From a virus, in the IMG/VR virus record IMGVR_UViG_3300032245_000445, positions 1 through 33,599 of that record: DNA of 33,599 nucleotides, one strand, 5' to 3'. This document shows, piece after piece, positions 1 through 6,372 of this stretch. The translations under genes were made by a program, and so were the position numbers. The notes under the pieces were generated by a model that had not been told where the DNA came from, searched no databases, and was given only the letters and a program-made list of their open reading frames with translations. Positions within the stretch are counted from its first letter, which is position 1. Each line of letters starts with the position of its first letter.

Positions 1-1133
1 CACAAGCTGGTTACTTATCAAGTGCGGATTGGACAACATTTAACTCAAAGCAATCTGCTTTAACAAACCCGGTAACTGGAAGTGGTACAACAAACTACAT
101 ACCTAAGTTTACTGGAGCAAGTACTTTAGGGGATAGTGTTATACAAGAAGTTTCAGGTAACATAGGTATAGGTGGCTCTCCTTCTGGTAGCTATAAATTT
201 GATGTTACTGGTAGTGGTAGACTTACTGGTCCTTTATATGCTAATGCTAAATTAGAAGTTAATGATACTAATGGAATACCAATTAGATTTCAAGATATTA
301 GTGCTGCAATAACTGGGCAGACTGCTGGTTATATTGGTATGTCTACATCTGCCTTTAGTGGTAATAATGGAGACTTAGTTTTATACCCAAGAACAAGTGC
401 TACATCTAAGATTTTATTAATGGGTGGTAATGTAGGAATTAACCTTACTAATCCGACTGGCAGATTTCATATTTATAGTAATAATACACCAACTCTTTCA
501 GGCACATCACCTACTGGTGCTTTTGTAATTCAATCTGATGCTACTACTGCTATGACTATGGGTGTTAATCCAAGCAGTCCATTTAATGGATGGATTCAAA
601 TGAGACATGGTGCAGTAGCAGATTTAGTATATGGTCTTGCAATACAACCTCTAGGTGGTAATGTTCAGATAGGTGGTACATTGGGTATTGGAGGAAGGTT
701 ACAAGTATTTAATGATTCTGGCACTGGTATAAATATTATGAATAGTGCAAATACTGGCGGATTAATGTCGTTTTTAAATACAACTGCCGTACAAATTGGA
801 ACTATTACAACTAATAATAGTACAACATCATATAACACTACATCTGATTACAGATTAAAAGAAGATTTAAAAGATATAAATGGTTTAGATAAAGTATCTA
901 AAATAAAAATATATGATTTTAAATGGAAAAATTGTGATGAAAGAATGGATGGTGTATTAGCACATGAACTGCAAAAAATATTACCATATGCAGTAGTAGG
1001 AGAAAAAGATGCTATAAATGAAGATGGAAAAATTATACCACAAGGGGTGGACTATTCTAAGTTAGTTCCAGTATTAGTTAAAGCAATTCAAGAACTTTCT
1101 GATAAAGTATCAGCATTAGAGAATAAATCATAA
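1..1133 (+). CDS. Tail fibre, C-terminal part with S74 chaperone domain (5' partial)
   Basis: The reading frame (first full codon at base 3) is open from the window edge, so the start lies outside. The first residues (QAGYLSSADWTTFNSKQ) match a module repeated in the fibre genes at 29943 and 32050. Glycine-, serine- and threonine-rich shaft sequence follows. From about base 843 there is an intramolecular chaperone of the peptidase S74 type: the Ser-Asp-x-x-Leu-Lys start (SDYRLKED), then GVLAHELQKILPYAV and a C-terminal coiled coil (LVKAIQELSDKVSALENKS). In this family the chaperone trimerises the fibre and then cuts itself off before the serine. Probable role: host receptor binding at the tail tip. 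Internal ATGs such as base 339 are not the true start. Confidence 0.85.
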   Translation, partial: QAGYLSSADWTTFNSKQSALTNPVTGSGTTNYIPKFTGASTLGDSVIQEVSGNIGIGGSPSGSYKFDVTGSGRLTGPLYANAKLEVNDTNGIPIRFQDISAAITGQTAGYIGMSTSAFSGNNGDLVLYPRTSATSKILLMGGNVGINLTNPTGRFHIYSNNTPTLSGTSPTGAFVIQSDATTAMTMGVNPSSPFNGWIQMRHGAVADLVYGLAIQPLGGNVQIGGTLGIGGRLQVFNDSGTGINIMNSANTGGLMSFLNTTAVQIGTITTNNSTTSYNTTSDYRLKEDLKDINGLDKVSKIKIYDFKWKNCDERMDGVLAHELQKILPYAVVGEKDAINEDGKIIPQGVDYSKLVPVLVKAIQELSDKVSALENKS

Positions 1134-1138
1134 ATTTG
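1131..1138 (+). promoter_or_regulatory. Bacteroidota -7 promoter box
   Basis: TAAATTTG followed by TA matches TAnnTTTG. Its first three bases are also the TAA stop codon of the fibre gene. It ends 17 nt before the ATG at 1155, so it probably drives the lysis cassette. No good -33 TTTG is seen at the usual distance. Confidence 0.55.
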
Positions 1139-1154
1139 TAAAAAATATATAACC

Positions 1155-1298
1155 ATGACATTAAGCAACGAACAATTACAACAATTAGAAGCTATCTTAT
1201 TGGAAACTCCATTTAAGTATGCTCAACCTATTTTAAACATCTTACAAAAGGCTGCTCAAGAACAAGCACCTAAAGAAGAAGTGAAAGAAGAAGCATAA
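1155..1298 (+). CDS. Small acidic helical protein (47 aa), unknown function
   Basis: A 47-residue frame starts with MTLSNEQLQQLEAILLETPF and ends with a charged tail KEEVKEEA. It is predicted to be helical, with no membrane segment and no cysteine. Support for it as a real gene: it sits 17 nt after a -7 box, and its stop overlaps the ATG of the next gene (TAATG), a coupling used repeatedly in this genome. It is the first gene after the fibre and just before the lysis cassette. I do not recognise a family. Confidence 0.65.
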   Translation: MTLSNEQLQQLEAILLETPFKYAQPILNILQKAAQEQAPKEEVKEEA

Positions 1299-1900
1299 TG
1301 ATTCGCATTAAGGACATTTTATTGGTAGCCATAGTATTAGTCGTATTATGGCTACTTTTTTTCAGGGATGCTACCTATATAGGTAAAGCTGACTTTAGTG
1401 ACATGAAAAACTATCGCAAATTGGTAGAAGTACATGATACAGTTTACCAACAGAAAACTTTTACTAAGTACAAGAAAGGAAAAGATATACAATCCTATAT
1501 CATTTTAACCGATACAGAAAAGGTATTAATACACGATACGGCATATATATTATCCGATTATATGCGTAAATATGCGTACAATGATACTATTTACCAAGAT
1601 AGTAATAACTTTGTGATTACAGACACTATAAGCCAAAATAAGATACTTTCTAGGTCTTTTAAGGCTAATTTGACTGAAAAAACCATCATTACCAAGCAAC
1701 TTTATGTAGAGAAACCTAAGAATACCCTTTTTTGGGGCTTTAGAGGCGATTTTAGACCATCTGATGGCTTACAAGTACTAAGTCCTTCTTTGATGCTAAA
1801 TGCCAAAAATAAGGCTCTAATTGGTCTTAGTTTAGATTTGTATAAAAACAATAGTATTGGCTACTCAGGTAGCTTGTACTTCAAAATTGGTAAAAAATAA
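1298..1900 (+). CDS. Membrane-anchored protein with DT-Y repeats; candidate envelope-spanning lysis protein
   Basis: There are 200 residues. Residues 5-22 (KDILLVAIVLVVLWLLFF) form one N-terminal membrane segment. The extracytoplasmic part carries repeated DTVY, DTEK, DTAY, DTIY and DTIS motifs, each about 18-30 residues apart. The C-terminal 60 residues look like alternating beta strands ending in SLYFKIGKK, as in outer-membrane-associated strands. It is the first of several membrane proteins upstream of holin and endolysin. Proteins of this build are frequent near lysis genes in Bacteroidota phages, but I know of no proven function. A role linking inner and outer membrane is an inference from layout only. 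Confidence 0.6.
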   Translation: MIRIKDILLVAIVLVVLWLLFFRDATYIGKADFSDMKNYRKLVEVHDTVYQQKTFTKYKKGKDIQSYIILTDTEKVLIHDTAYILSDYMRKYAYNDTIYQDSNNFVITDTISQNKILSRSFKANLTEKTIITKQLYVEKPKNTLFWGFRGDFRPSDGLQVLSPSLMLNAKNKALIGLSLDLYKNNSIGYSGSLYFKIGKK

Positions 1901-1903
1901 AAG

Positions 1904-2209
1904 ATGGCTCCGAAAAAAGGCTTAAATGTGAGTGCTAATCCTCTTCCGATTAGCTTTAAAGACTTCGCTAAAAATCCCATTGTGGGAACCCTATTCCTAG
2001 TTATCGTAGGAATCTCTGCATTATATGTAGACATTAGGAGTAATTTCAATAGTAGAATAGACAATCAAGAACAGCGTATCAATAACCTTGAGTTTAAGGA
2101 CAGCCTAAAGACTCAAGCCCTAATAGAGTGTAAAACAGCCCTTTCATCTACTACAACTAAGCTAGAGACTTTAGATGCTATGGGGGCAATTAAAAAATCA
2201 GTTAAATAA
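1904..2209 (+). CDS. Small membrane protein with coiled coil, Rz-like layout
   Basis: There are 101 residues. A short positively charged N-terminus is followed by one membrane segment (about residues 28-45, PIVGTLFLVIVGISALYV). A predicted coiled coil follows (RIDNQEQRINNLEFKDSLK onward). One membrane anchor plus a periplasmic coiled coil is the layout of inner-membrane spanin subunits, though it fits many other phage membrane proteins. The stop codon overlaps the next ATG. No lipobox is present. Family not recognised. Confidence 0.55.
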   Translation: MAPKKGLNVSANPLPISFKDFAKNPIVGTLFLVIVGISALYVDIRSNFNSRIDNQEQRINNLEFKDSLKTQALIECKTALSSTTTKLETLDAMGAIKKSVK

Positions 2210-2541
2210 TGAAAGCGACCTTCTTAATTTTATTATTATCTGGTGCCGTAGTAGTTGGTCATAAGGTAATCGACAAGCCAGTAATACATCCTACAGAGGA
2301 CAAAGAGTTTCAACAGTTAATGAATGAGTTTCATCAAACATTGTCTAAAAACAAAGAAATCCAGGTTAAGGCTGACAAGGTTAAAGAAGCCATAGTAACG
2401 CAAACCATTAGTAAGGTAACTGAATTGAAACAAGAGACTATAGCCCTAAAAACAGAATTAAATGAAGTTAAGATTAAGCTTGATAGCGTTAGTGTTGATA
2501 CTGGCACCAACTTTAATATTCTCGCAATACCCAAAAACTAA
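2209..2541 (+). CDS. Putative inner-membrane spanin-like protein
   Basis: There are 110 residues: an N-terminal signal anchor (MKATFLILLLSGAVVVGHKV), then a long, highly charged coiled coil to about residue 95 (KVTELKQETIALKTELNEVK). No cysteine and no C-terminal membrane segment. The 3' end overlaps the next gene by 80 nt in another frame. This resembles the nested or overlapping inner and outer spanin pairs of other phages. The assignment rests on topology and gene order, not on sequence similarity. Confidence 0.5.
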   Translation: MKATFLILLLSGAVVVGHKVIDKPVIHPTEDKEFQQLMNEFHQTLSKNKEIQVKADKVKEAIVTQTISKVTELKQETIALKTELNEVKIKLDSVSVDTGTNFNILAIPKN

Positions 2542-2845
2542 GAAGATAGGTCAAGATTCTGTGGTGATTATTACCATAGGTCAAGCAGATACCATCAATA
2601 ATCTTTATAGGTCATATCATGATTCTATAAATAATTTACAATCTAAAATTAAAAAGAATGACTCTTTACTCAGCGTTAGAACTATTGAAAAGGATAGCTT
2701 CTATAATTGGAAATATAAATACTCAGTTAACAAATCTTTGTACGAAGATTGGGAAGAAAATCAACGCAAAATAGACAAGATACACGCAGCAAGTAAACTC
2801 ATGCTGATTTTTATTATCATTTTACAATTTAGTCAATTACATTAA
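2462..2845 (+). CDS. Putative exported spanin-like partner
   Basis: There are 127 residues. The start lies inside the preceding gene, so the signal peptide (MKLRLSLIALVLILAPTLIF, cleavage near SQ) is encoded in the 80-nt overlap. The middle is charged and helical (SINNLQSKIKKNDSLLSVRT). The C-terminus is hydrophobic (KLMLIFIIILQFSQLH) and could be a second membrane segment. There is no lipobox cysteine, so it is not a standard outer-membrane lipoprotein spanin. A signal sequence plus C-terminal anchor resembles a one-polypeptide spanin. Function inferred from context. Confidence 0.5.
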   Translation: MKLRLSLIALVLILAPTLIFSQYPKTKKIGQDSVVIITIGQADTINNLYRSYHDSINNLQSKIKKNDSLLSVRTIEKDSFYNWKYKYSVNKSLYEDWEENQRKIDKIHAASKLMLIFIIILQFSQLH

Positions 2846-2846
2846 T

Positions 2847-3071
2847 ATGAAACAATTTTTCTGTGACGAATCAGGTCAATTAAGTATGAAAAGAATATGT
2901 GGTTTATTATGTACTGTAGCATTATGTGTTACAATGTATCATAATAGTTTTAGCGATGAGCATACAGCCCCAAGCCCAGTTCTAGTAGAATCAGTAGCTT
3001 TGTTAGCGTTTGGCTGTTTAGGCTTAACATCAGTAGAGAAAATATTTAAAAAAGATAATAATGAAGCTTAG
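2847..3071 (+). CDS. Putative holin
   Basis: There are 74 residues with two hydrophobic stretches, about 16-31 (RICGLLCTVALCVTMY) and 46-62 (VESVALLAFGCLGLTSV), and a lysine-rich C-terminus (KIFKKDNNEA). Size, two segments and charged tail fit a class II holin, which forms the membrane lesion that releases the endolysin. The gene overlaps the start of the endolysin by 11 nt, the usual holin-endolysin coupling. No antiholin start is obvious. Confidence 0.7.
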   Translation: MKQFFCDESGQLSMKRICGLLCTVALCVTMYHNSFSDEHTAPSPVLVESVALLAFGCLGLTSVEKIFKKDNNEA

Positions 3072-3546
3072 TGCACACTTTGATTTAGCTGAGTTTACAA
3101 GAAGTGAATCTGCTAAAAGACATGGAGTATCAAATGAGCCAACTCCTGAACATCAAGACAATCTTAAAGTGCTTTGTGAGAAAGTGCTTGAGCCGATTCG
3201 TGTTAAATTTGGTCCATTAAATCTTTCAAGTGGTTACAGAAGTAAAACTTTGAATCACTTTATTGGTGGTGCAATGAATTCAGACCATTCTTTTGGTCGT
3301 GCCGCAGATATTGATTTAGATGGCACAAGTTATAGCTATACAAACAATGATGTATTTCATTACATAAAAAATAACCTTAAGTTTAAACAATTAATTGCTG
3401 AATTTCCCGTTAATGGTAAATTAGGATGGGTTCATGTGTCTTATGATAGCAACAACCTAAAGAATGAAATCTTAATTGCTACAGGTAAAACAGCAGGTAG
3501 AACTAATTATGTGACTTATAAAGGCAATGAGAGCCTTGTAAAATAA
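3061..3546 (+). CDS. Endolysin, M15A-type peptidoglycan peptidase
   Basis: There are 161 residues, one catalytic domain, no wall-binding domain and no signal peptide. The start FDLAEFTRSESAKRHG is typical of the zinc D-Ala-D-Ala carboxypeptidase-like Peptidase_M15_3 family. Visible motifs: SGYRS (57-61), SDHSFGRAADID with likely zinc ligands His76 and Asp83, and GWVHVSY with the third ligand His125. Expected role: cutting peptide cross-links of host peptidoglycan after holin triggering. Length is normal for the family. Confidence 0.9.
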   Translation: MKLSAHFDLAEFTRSESAKRHGVSNEPTPEHQDNLKVLCEKVLEPIRVKFGPLNLSSGYRSKTLNHFIGGAMNSDHSFGRAADIDLDGTSYSYTNNDVFHYIKNNLKFKQLIAEFPVNGKLGWVHVSYDSNNLKNEILIATGKTAGRTNYVTYKGNESLVK

Positions 3547-3568
3547 CATCTAACCAACAACCAACATA

Positions 3569-4273
3569 ATGAGCAAAAAAAATGTCCTTGTAATTGGCGA
3601 CACTCACGAACCATTTTGTCATCCACTCTATAGGCAATTTTGTTATGAAGTGGGTAATAAGTTTCAATGTTCCGAAATTGTACATATTGGAGATGAAGTT
3701 GATGGTCATGCCATATCTTTCCATGAAAGTAATCCTGATGGTCATTCTGCAGGTAGAGAAGCTGACTTAGCTCAAGCTGCAATGTATAAATGGTACAAGC
3801 AATTCCCAAATGTTAAAGTATGTATTGGCAATCACTCTGCATTGCACAAAAGAAAGGCTAAAACTACAGGCTTACCAGATAGATACATAAAGTCTTATGA
3901 ACAAGTTTGGGATGCACCAAAAGGCTGGAAATGGGCTTTAGAATGGGAAATAGATGGTGTTTTATATACTCATGGTACAGGTAGCTCAGGACAAGCAGGT
4001 GCCATCAATAGAGCAAGAGATGCAAGACAATCTACTGTTATAGGTCATATCCATAGCTTTGGTGGTGTGCTATATAGTAGTTCAGATAAAGACATGATAT
4101 TTGGCATGAATGTGGGATGTGGAATTGATATTAATGCCTATGCAATGGAGTATTCTAAACCTTTCCCCAAACGACCAACATTAGGATGTGGAGTGGTTTT
4201 AGATGGTGGAAGAATTGCTATATTTGTTCCGATGCCTTTAGGGTCTAAGATAATTAGGCTACCTAGAAAGTAA
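3569..4273 (+). CDS. Calcineurin-like metallophosphoesterase
   Basis: There are 234 residues. The five metal-binding blocks of the family are visible in order: GDTH (10-13), GDEVDGH (41-47), GNH (87-89), a His in YTHGTG (His135) and GHIH (159-162). Such enzymes use two metal ions to hydrolyse phosphomonoesters or phosphodiesters. Phage copies occur with DNA-processing or late genes and substrates are rarely known. It has its own 22-nt spacer after the endolysin and is followed by a 106-nt gap, so it may be the last gene of the lysis transcript or part of a short moron-like segment. Confidence 0.88.
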   Translation: MSKKNVLVIGDTHEPFCHPLYRQFCYEVGNKFQCSEIVHIGDEVDGHAISFHESNPDGHSAGREADLAQAAMYKWYKQFPNVKVCIGNHSALHKRKAKTTGLPDRYIKSYEQVWDAPKGWKWALEWEIDGVLYTHGTGSSGQAGAINRARDARQSTVIGHIHSFGGVLYSSSDKDMIFGMNVGCGIDINAYAMEYSKPFPKRPTLGCGVVLDGGRIAIFVPMPLGSKIIRLPRK

Positions 4274-4370
4274 CATTTAACAAACCCACTTTAGACAATT
4301 AACAAATAAGTGTGTATTGTATTGATAATCAATATGGTATGCACTTTTTATTTCTAAATTAATTAAAACG

Positions 4371-4378
4371 TAAATTTG
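4371..4378 (+). promoter_or_regulatory. Bacteroidota -7 promoter box, near-leaderless
   Basis: TAAATTTG followed by TA ends only 2 nt before the ATG at 4380. Transcription would start about at that ATG, so the transcript would be leaderless or would begin translation at the internal ATG at 4398. Confidence 0.5.
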
Positions 4379-4379
4379 T

Positions 4380-4496
4380 ATGAGTTCCGCAGAAGAGATG
4401 AAATTAGTAGAAATCCTAATGACAGAGAAGATAAAACTAGAAGCACAACTAGATTTAATCAAAAAACAACTGAGAACACTAATACAAAAACGATGA
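4380..4496 (+). CDS. Short coiled-coil peptide (38 aa), unknown
   Basis: MSSAEEMKLVEILMTEKIKL and the rest form one amphipathic charged helix with heptad-like leucines and isoleucines and a basic end (RTLIQKR). The next gene begins 4 nt after the stop. The start is uncertain: the -7 box abuts it, and a second ATG (residue 7, base 4398) would give 32 residues. No family recognised. Confidence 0.5.
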   Translation: MSSAEEMKLVEILMTEKIKLEAQLDLIKKQLRTLIQKR

Positions 4497-4499
4497 GAT

Positions 4500-4766
4500 A
4501 TGTTAATGCACATTATCAGTTTAACGGAAGACGATAGCTACGAATATGGAGACATGGTAGAGCAATCAGATGCTTACATTAATATTCATTTGGTAGAAAG
4601 TGTGCTTAGTGATGACGAAAACGAAGATAGATGCTTTGTTTATATGCAATCAGAAGATTACTTCTATGTAAACGAATCTGCTGATGCATTTATTGCTAGG
4701 TATCAAAGCATATTATACGGTTCTGTATTAACTAAATTTTACGATAGGACTAATAAAAGTTCTTAA
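4500..4766 (+). CDS. Small acidic protein, possibly FlbD-like fold
   Basis: There are 88 residues, acidic, with no membrane segment. The pattern INIHLVESVLSDD, then FVYMQSEDYFYVNESADAFI resembles the short beta-rich FlbD or KTSC-like arrangement (strand with LVESI, strand, YYVxES, helix). This is fold-level inference. It is the last rightward gene before a strong terminator at 4806. Function unknown. Confidence 0.6.
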   Translation: MLMHIISLTEDDSYEYGDMVEQSDAYINIHLVESVLSDDENEDRCFVYMQSEDYFYVNESADAFIARYQSILYGSVLTKFYDRTNKSS

Positions 4767-4805
4767 AGATGCTCTCATAAGCTGGTGTTTTGGTTTTTTG
4801 GTTAG

Positions 4806-4834
4806 AAACTGCCCTTAAAAAAGGCAGTTTTTTT
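4806..4834 (+). terminator. Rho-independent terminator
   Basis: Perfect 8-bp stem AAACTGCC/GGCAGTTT with a 9-nt loop, followed by a T tract. It lies 40 nt after the 88-residue gene and ends the rightward late transcript. Confidence 0.88.
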
Positions 4835-4855
4835 ATACCCTATAGGTTATTAAAA

Positions 4856-4873
4856 ATAGAAATATAGTTCTAA
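4856..4873. promoter_or_regulatory. Palindromic operator-like site, copy 1
   Basis: ATAGAAATATAGTTCTAA matches 16 of 18 positions of the perfect palindrome TTAGAAATATATTTCTAA shared by four sites in this intergenic region. It abuts a 7-bp hairpin (TTATACC/GGTATAA, 4874-4893). Confidence 0.5.
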
Positions 4874-4915
4874 TTATACCATAAAAGGTATAAAAATATT
4901 ATCAAAAGTTGCATT

Positions 4916-4933
4916 TTAGACATATATTTCTAA
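4916..4933. promoter_or_regulatory. Palindromic operator-like site, copy 2
   Basis: TTAGACATATATTTCTAA matches 17 of 18 consensus positions. With its left flank it also matches copy 4 over 23 bases (20 identical), so similarity goes beyond the palindrome. Confidence 0.5.
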
Positions 4934-5027
4934 TTTCAACAAATAAAATTTGGTATATTCAATACGCCTTATTAATTTTACATGACATAGTTTTCTTGAA
5001 TTTGACTTTGATTTTATTGCATGAATG

Positions 5028-5052
5028 AGCCCTATTTCTATAGGGCTTTTTT
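5028..5052 (+). terminator. Rho-independent terminator
   Basis: Perfect 8-bp stem AGCCCTAT/ATAGGGCT with loop TTCT, followed by six T residues. No coding gene lies between it and the terminator at 4806. It either backs up that terminator or ends a short untranslated transcript. Confidence 0.85.
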
Positions 5053-5062
5053 ATGATAAATC

Positions 5063-5120
5063 TGCATGAATTTTTCTAAATTTTCATGCTAAAAAGCTAA
5101 AATTGGAAATATATTTCTAA
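5063..5120 (+). repeat. Direct repeat A flanking the HNH gene (58 bp)
   Basis: Ungapped alignment with 6001-6058 gives 42 of 58 identical bases, including a shared 5' end (TGCATGAATTTT) and the 3' palindrome, with identical 39-bp spacing between GCATGAA and the palindrome. The two copies bracket the HNH endonuclease gene. Confidence 0.6.
5103..5120. promoter_or_regulatory. Palindromic operator-like site, copy 3
   Basis: TTGGAAATATATTTCTAA, 17 of 18 consensus positions. It forms the 3' end of direct repeat A, upstream of the HNH gene. Confidence 0.5.
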
Positions 5121-5170
5121 CTAGTGTCACCATACGCATTACATATATATTATTATTTTAATAACTCAAT

Positions 5171-5239
5171 GTTCACTTATAATATTTGTTCACGAAAACG
5201 TGAACGTTCACCGGTAGTGAACAAATTATATAGGTGAAC
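5171..5239. repeat. Cluster of six GTTCAC/GTGAAC hexamers forming nested palindromes
   Basis: GTTCAC occurs at 5171, 5188 and 5206, and GTGAAC at 5200, 5217 and 5234. They form GTTCACG-AAAA-CGTGAAC, the perfect 12-bp palindrome GTGAACGTTCAC, and GTTCAC-CGGTA-GTGAAC, enclosed by TTGTTCAC and GTGAACAA. The cluster lies 80-150 nt upstream of the HNH start. A multi-site operator or a cruciform is likely; no binding protein can be named. Confidence 0.7.
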
Positions 5240-5308
5240 AGTTTATAATTTACTTAATTATAGCAATATTACTACCTAATTTGTCACATATTTGTCACAA
5301 TTTTATTT

Positions 5309-5316
5309 TATATTTG
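5309..5316 (+). promoter_or_regulatory. Bacteroidota -7 promoter box for the HNH gene
   Basis: TATATTTG followed by C ends 5 nt before the ATG at 5321, so a very short leader is predicted. Upstream, TTTGTCACA is directly repeated at 5280 and 5291 and contains TTTG elements, but neither is at the ideal -33 spacing. Confidence 0.55.
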
Positions 5317-5320
5317 CTAT

Positions 5321-5731
5321 ATGAAAAAATGTAGCAAATGTAAAAAAGTAAAATTGTTAAGTGATTTTAACAATGTAAAAACAGGTAAATTAGGTGTGCA
5401 TCATTATTGCAAAATATGCCTTAGAAAAAACAAAAAAAGTCATTATAATTATACAAAAAATAAGTTGCAATCTATTAAAAATAAATATAATTTATCTGAA
5501 ATAGAATTAAATCAAATGTATGTTTTACAAGAAAAAAAATGTAAAATATGCAAAAAAGAATTTAACTTTTTATCAAAACACAAAGGTCTTTATATTGACC
5601 ATTGTCATAATACAGGAAAGGTAAGAGGATTGTTATGTAGAAATTGCAATGCATTATTGGGCAATTCAAAAGATAATATTGATATTTTGTATTCTTCTAT
5701 TTTATATTTAAAGTCACACAACTTGTCATAA
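5321..5731 (+). CDS. HNH endonuclease, recombination endonuclease VII-like
   Basis: There are 136 residues. An N-terminal zinc knuckle pairs Cys4/Cys7 with Cys30/Cys33. The C-terminal nuclease core has CKIC (74-77), YIDHCHNTGKVRGLLCRNCN (91-110) and then LLGNSKDN, the hallmark of the T4 gp49-like Endonuclease_7 family. Free-standing copies are often homing or packaging-associated nucleases. It is very lysine-rich and AT-rich even for this genome. It stands alone on the plus strand between the converging late and early operons, inside a pair of diverged direct repeats, which suggests acquisition as a mobile cassette. Confidence 0.88.
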   Translation: MKKCSKCKKVKLLSDFNNVKTGKLGVHHYCKICLRKNKKSHYNYTKNKLQSIKNKYNLSEIELNQMYVLQEKKCKICKKEFNFLSKHKGLYIDHCHNTGKVRGLLCRNCNALLGNSKDNIDILYSSILYLKSHNLS

Positions 5732-5951
5732 AAGGAACAAAATCGTAAAAAATTGTGACATAATTTGTCTAGTTTTTTATATTAAAAACGGGACAATAAG
5801 TAAAGCAATACCCTTACTTTGTAACATTTTACATGTTTTATTTGTTACTAAAACACATAAAAAAGTAACATTTGCGCTTATTTATTTTACTTTACGCCCA
5901 TAAAGTATCTTATGCGACACTTTTTGCGACACTTTTGTTCCTTTTATGACA
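5724..5951. repeat. 19-bp perfect inverted repeat pair 3' of the HNH gene
   Basis: TGTCATAAAAGGAACAAAA (5724-5742) overlaps the HNH stop codon. Its exact reverse complement lies at 5933-5951, with 190 bp between. The stretch between holds no gene. It contains TTGTGACATAATTTGTC, two GTAACATTT copies and a tandem 12-mer. The pair could form a long-range hairpin in the HNH transcript or mark ends of an inserted piece. Confidence 0.7.
5913..5936. repeat. Tandem 12-bp repeat
   Basis: TGCGACACTTTT occurs twice head to tail, and the second copy runs into the right arm of the 19-bp inverted repeat. Purpose unknown. Confidence 0.7.
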
Positions 5952-6000
5952 CGTTATTATAATTTTAGCACAACAATTTTTTAGAATTATAATTCCAATT

Positions 6001-6058
6001 TGCATGAATTTTCCAAAAATATCATTCAAAAAACAGCTTTTTAGATATATGTTTCTAA
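6001..6058 (+). repeat. Direct repeat B flanking the HNH gene (58 bp)
   Basis: Partner of 5063-5120 (42 of 58 identical without gaps), 938 bp away, on the other side of the HNH gene. Confidence 0.6.
6041..6058. promoter_or_regulatory. Palindromic operator-like site, copy 4
   Basis: TTAGATATATGTTTCTAA, 16 of 18 consensus positions, at the 3' end of direct repeat B. Confidence 0.5.
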
Positions 6059-6094
6059 TTTATCGCTCAAAAAATCCCTTTTTTGACACATAAA

Positions 6095-6123
6095 TGAGCC
6101 GAATATGATTGATAAACGGCTCA
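6095..6123. repeat. TGAGCCG hairpin element, copy 1
   Basis: TGAGCCG/CGGCTCA stem with a 15-nt AT-rich loop. The element with its flanks (AAATGAGCCGAATA at the left, CGGCTCAA then GTTTGA at the right) recurs at 17128-17166. It has no T tract, so it is not a typical intrinsic terminator. Confidence 0.6.
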
Positions 6124-6135
6124 AGTTTGATTCAT

Positions 6136-6162
6136 AAAAAAAGGTAGTATTTCTACTACCTT
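6136..6162 (-). terminator. Rho-independent terminator of the leftward operon
   Basis: Perfect 9-bp stem AAGGTAGTA/TACTACCTT with loop TTTC. Seven A residues on the plus strand give a U tract for leftward RNA. It lies just past the stop of the last leftward gene at 6190. Confidence 0.88.
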
Positions 6163-6189
6163 CTCACTTTAATTATAACAAAACACAAA

Positions 6190-6372
6190 CTATCGTTTTT
6201 TTAATTGGTCGTAACCAATTGTTGCTATTGCCACTAAGCACAAGAAATATAATGCTCTAATTGCAACATGCCATTCCAAAGGATTCCAAATATTCTGAAT
6301 AAATGCGAAGGGCAAATAAAGAATAGCCAAAACTAATAATAAATTTGCTGTTGCAGAAATAATACTTTTCAT
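6190..6372 (-). CDS. Small membrane protein (60 aa), two membrane segments
   Basis: Two hydrophobic stretches are visible: about 10-25 (NLLLVLAILYLPFAFI) and 36-53 (VAIRALYFLCLVAIATIG). The C-terminus is short and basic (YDQLKKR), which would place both ends in the cytoplasm. It is the last gene of the leftward operon, and its ATG overlaps the stop of the gene upstream. Early-operon location argues against a lysis role and for superinfection exclusion or host membrane interaction, but this is guesswork. Confidence 0.65.
   Translation of the reverse strand: MKSIISATANLLLVLAILYLPFAFIQNIWNPLEWHVAIRALYFLCLVAIATIGYDQLKKR

Noticed and set aside
6095-6123. TGAGCCG hairpin as an intrinsic terminator
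   Set aside because: The loop is 15 nt and no T tract follows on either strand; a proper leftward terminator lies at 6136-6162.
4767-6189. CRISPR array
   Set aside because: Repeats are few, unevenly spaced and palindromic operator-like, with no regular spacers and no cas genes.
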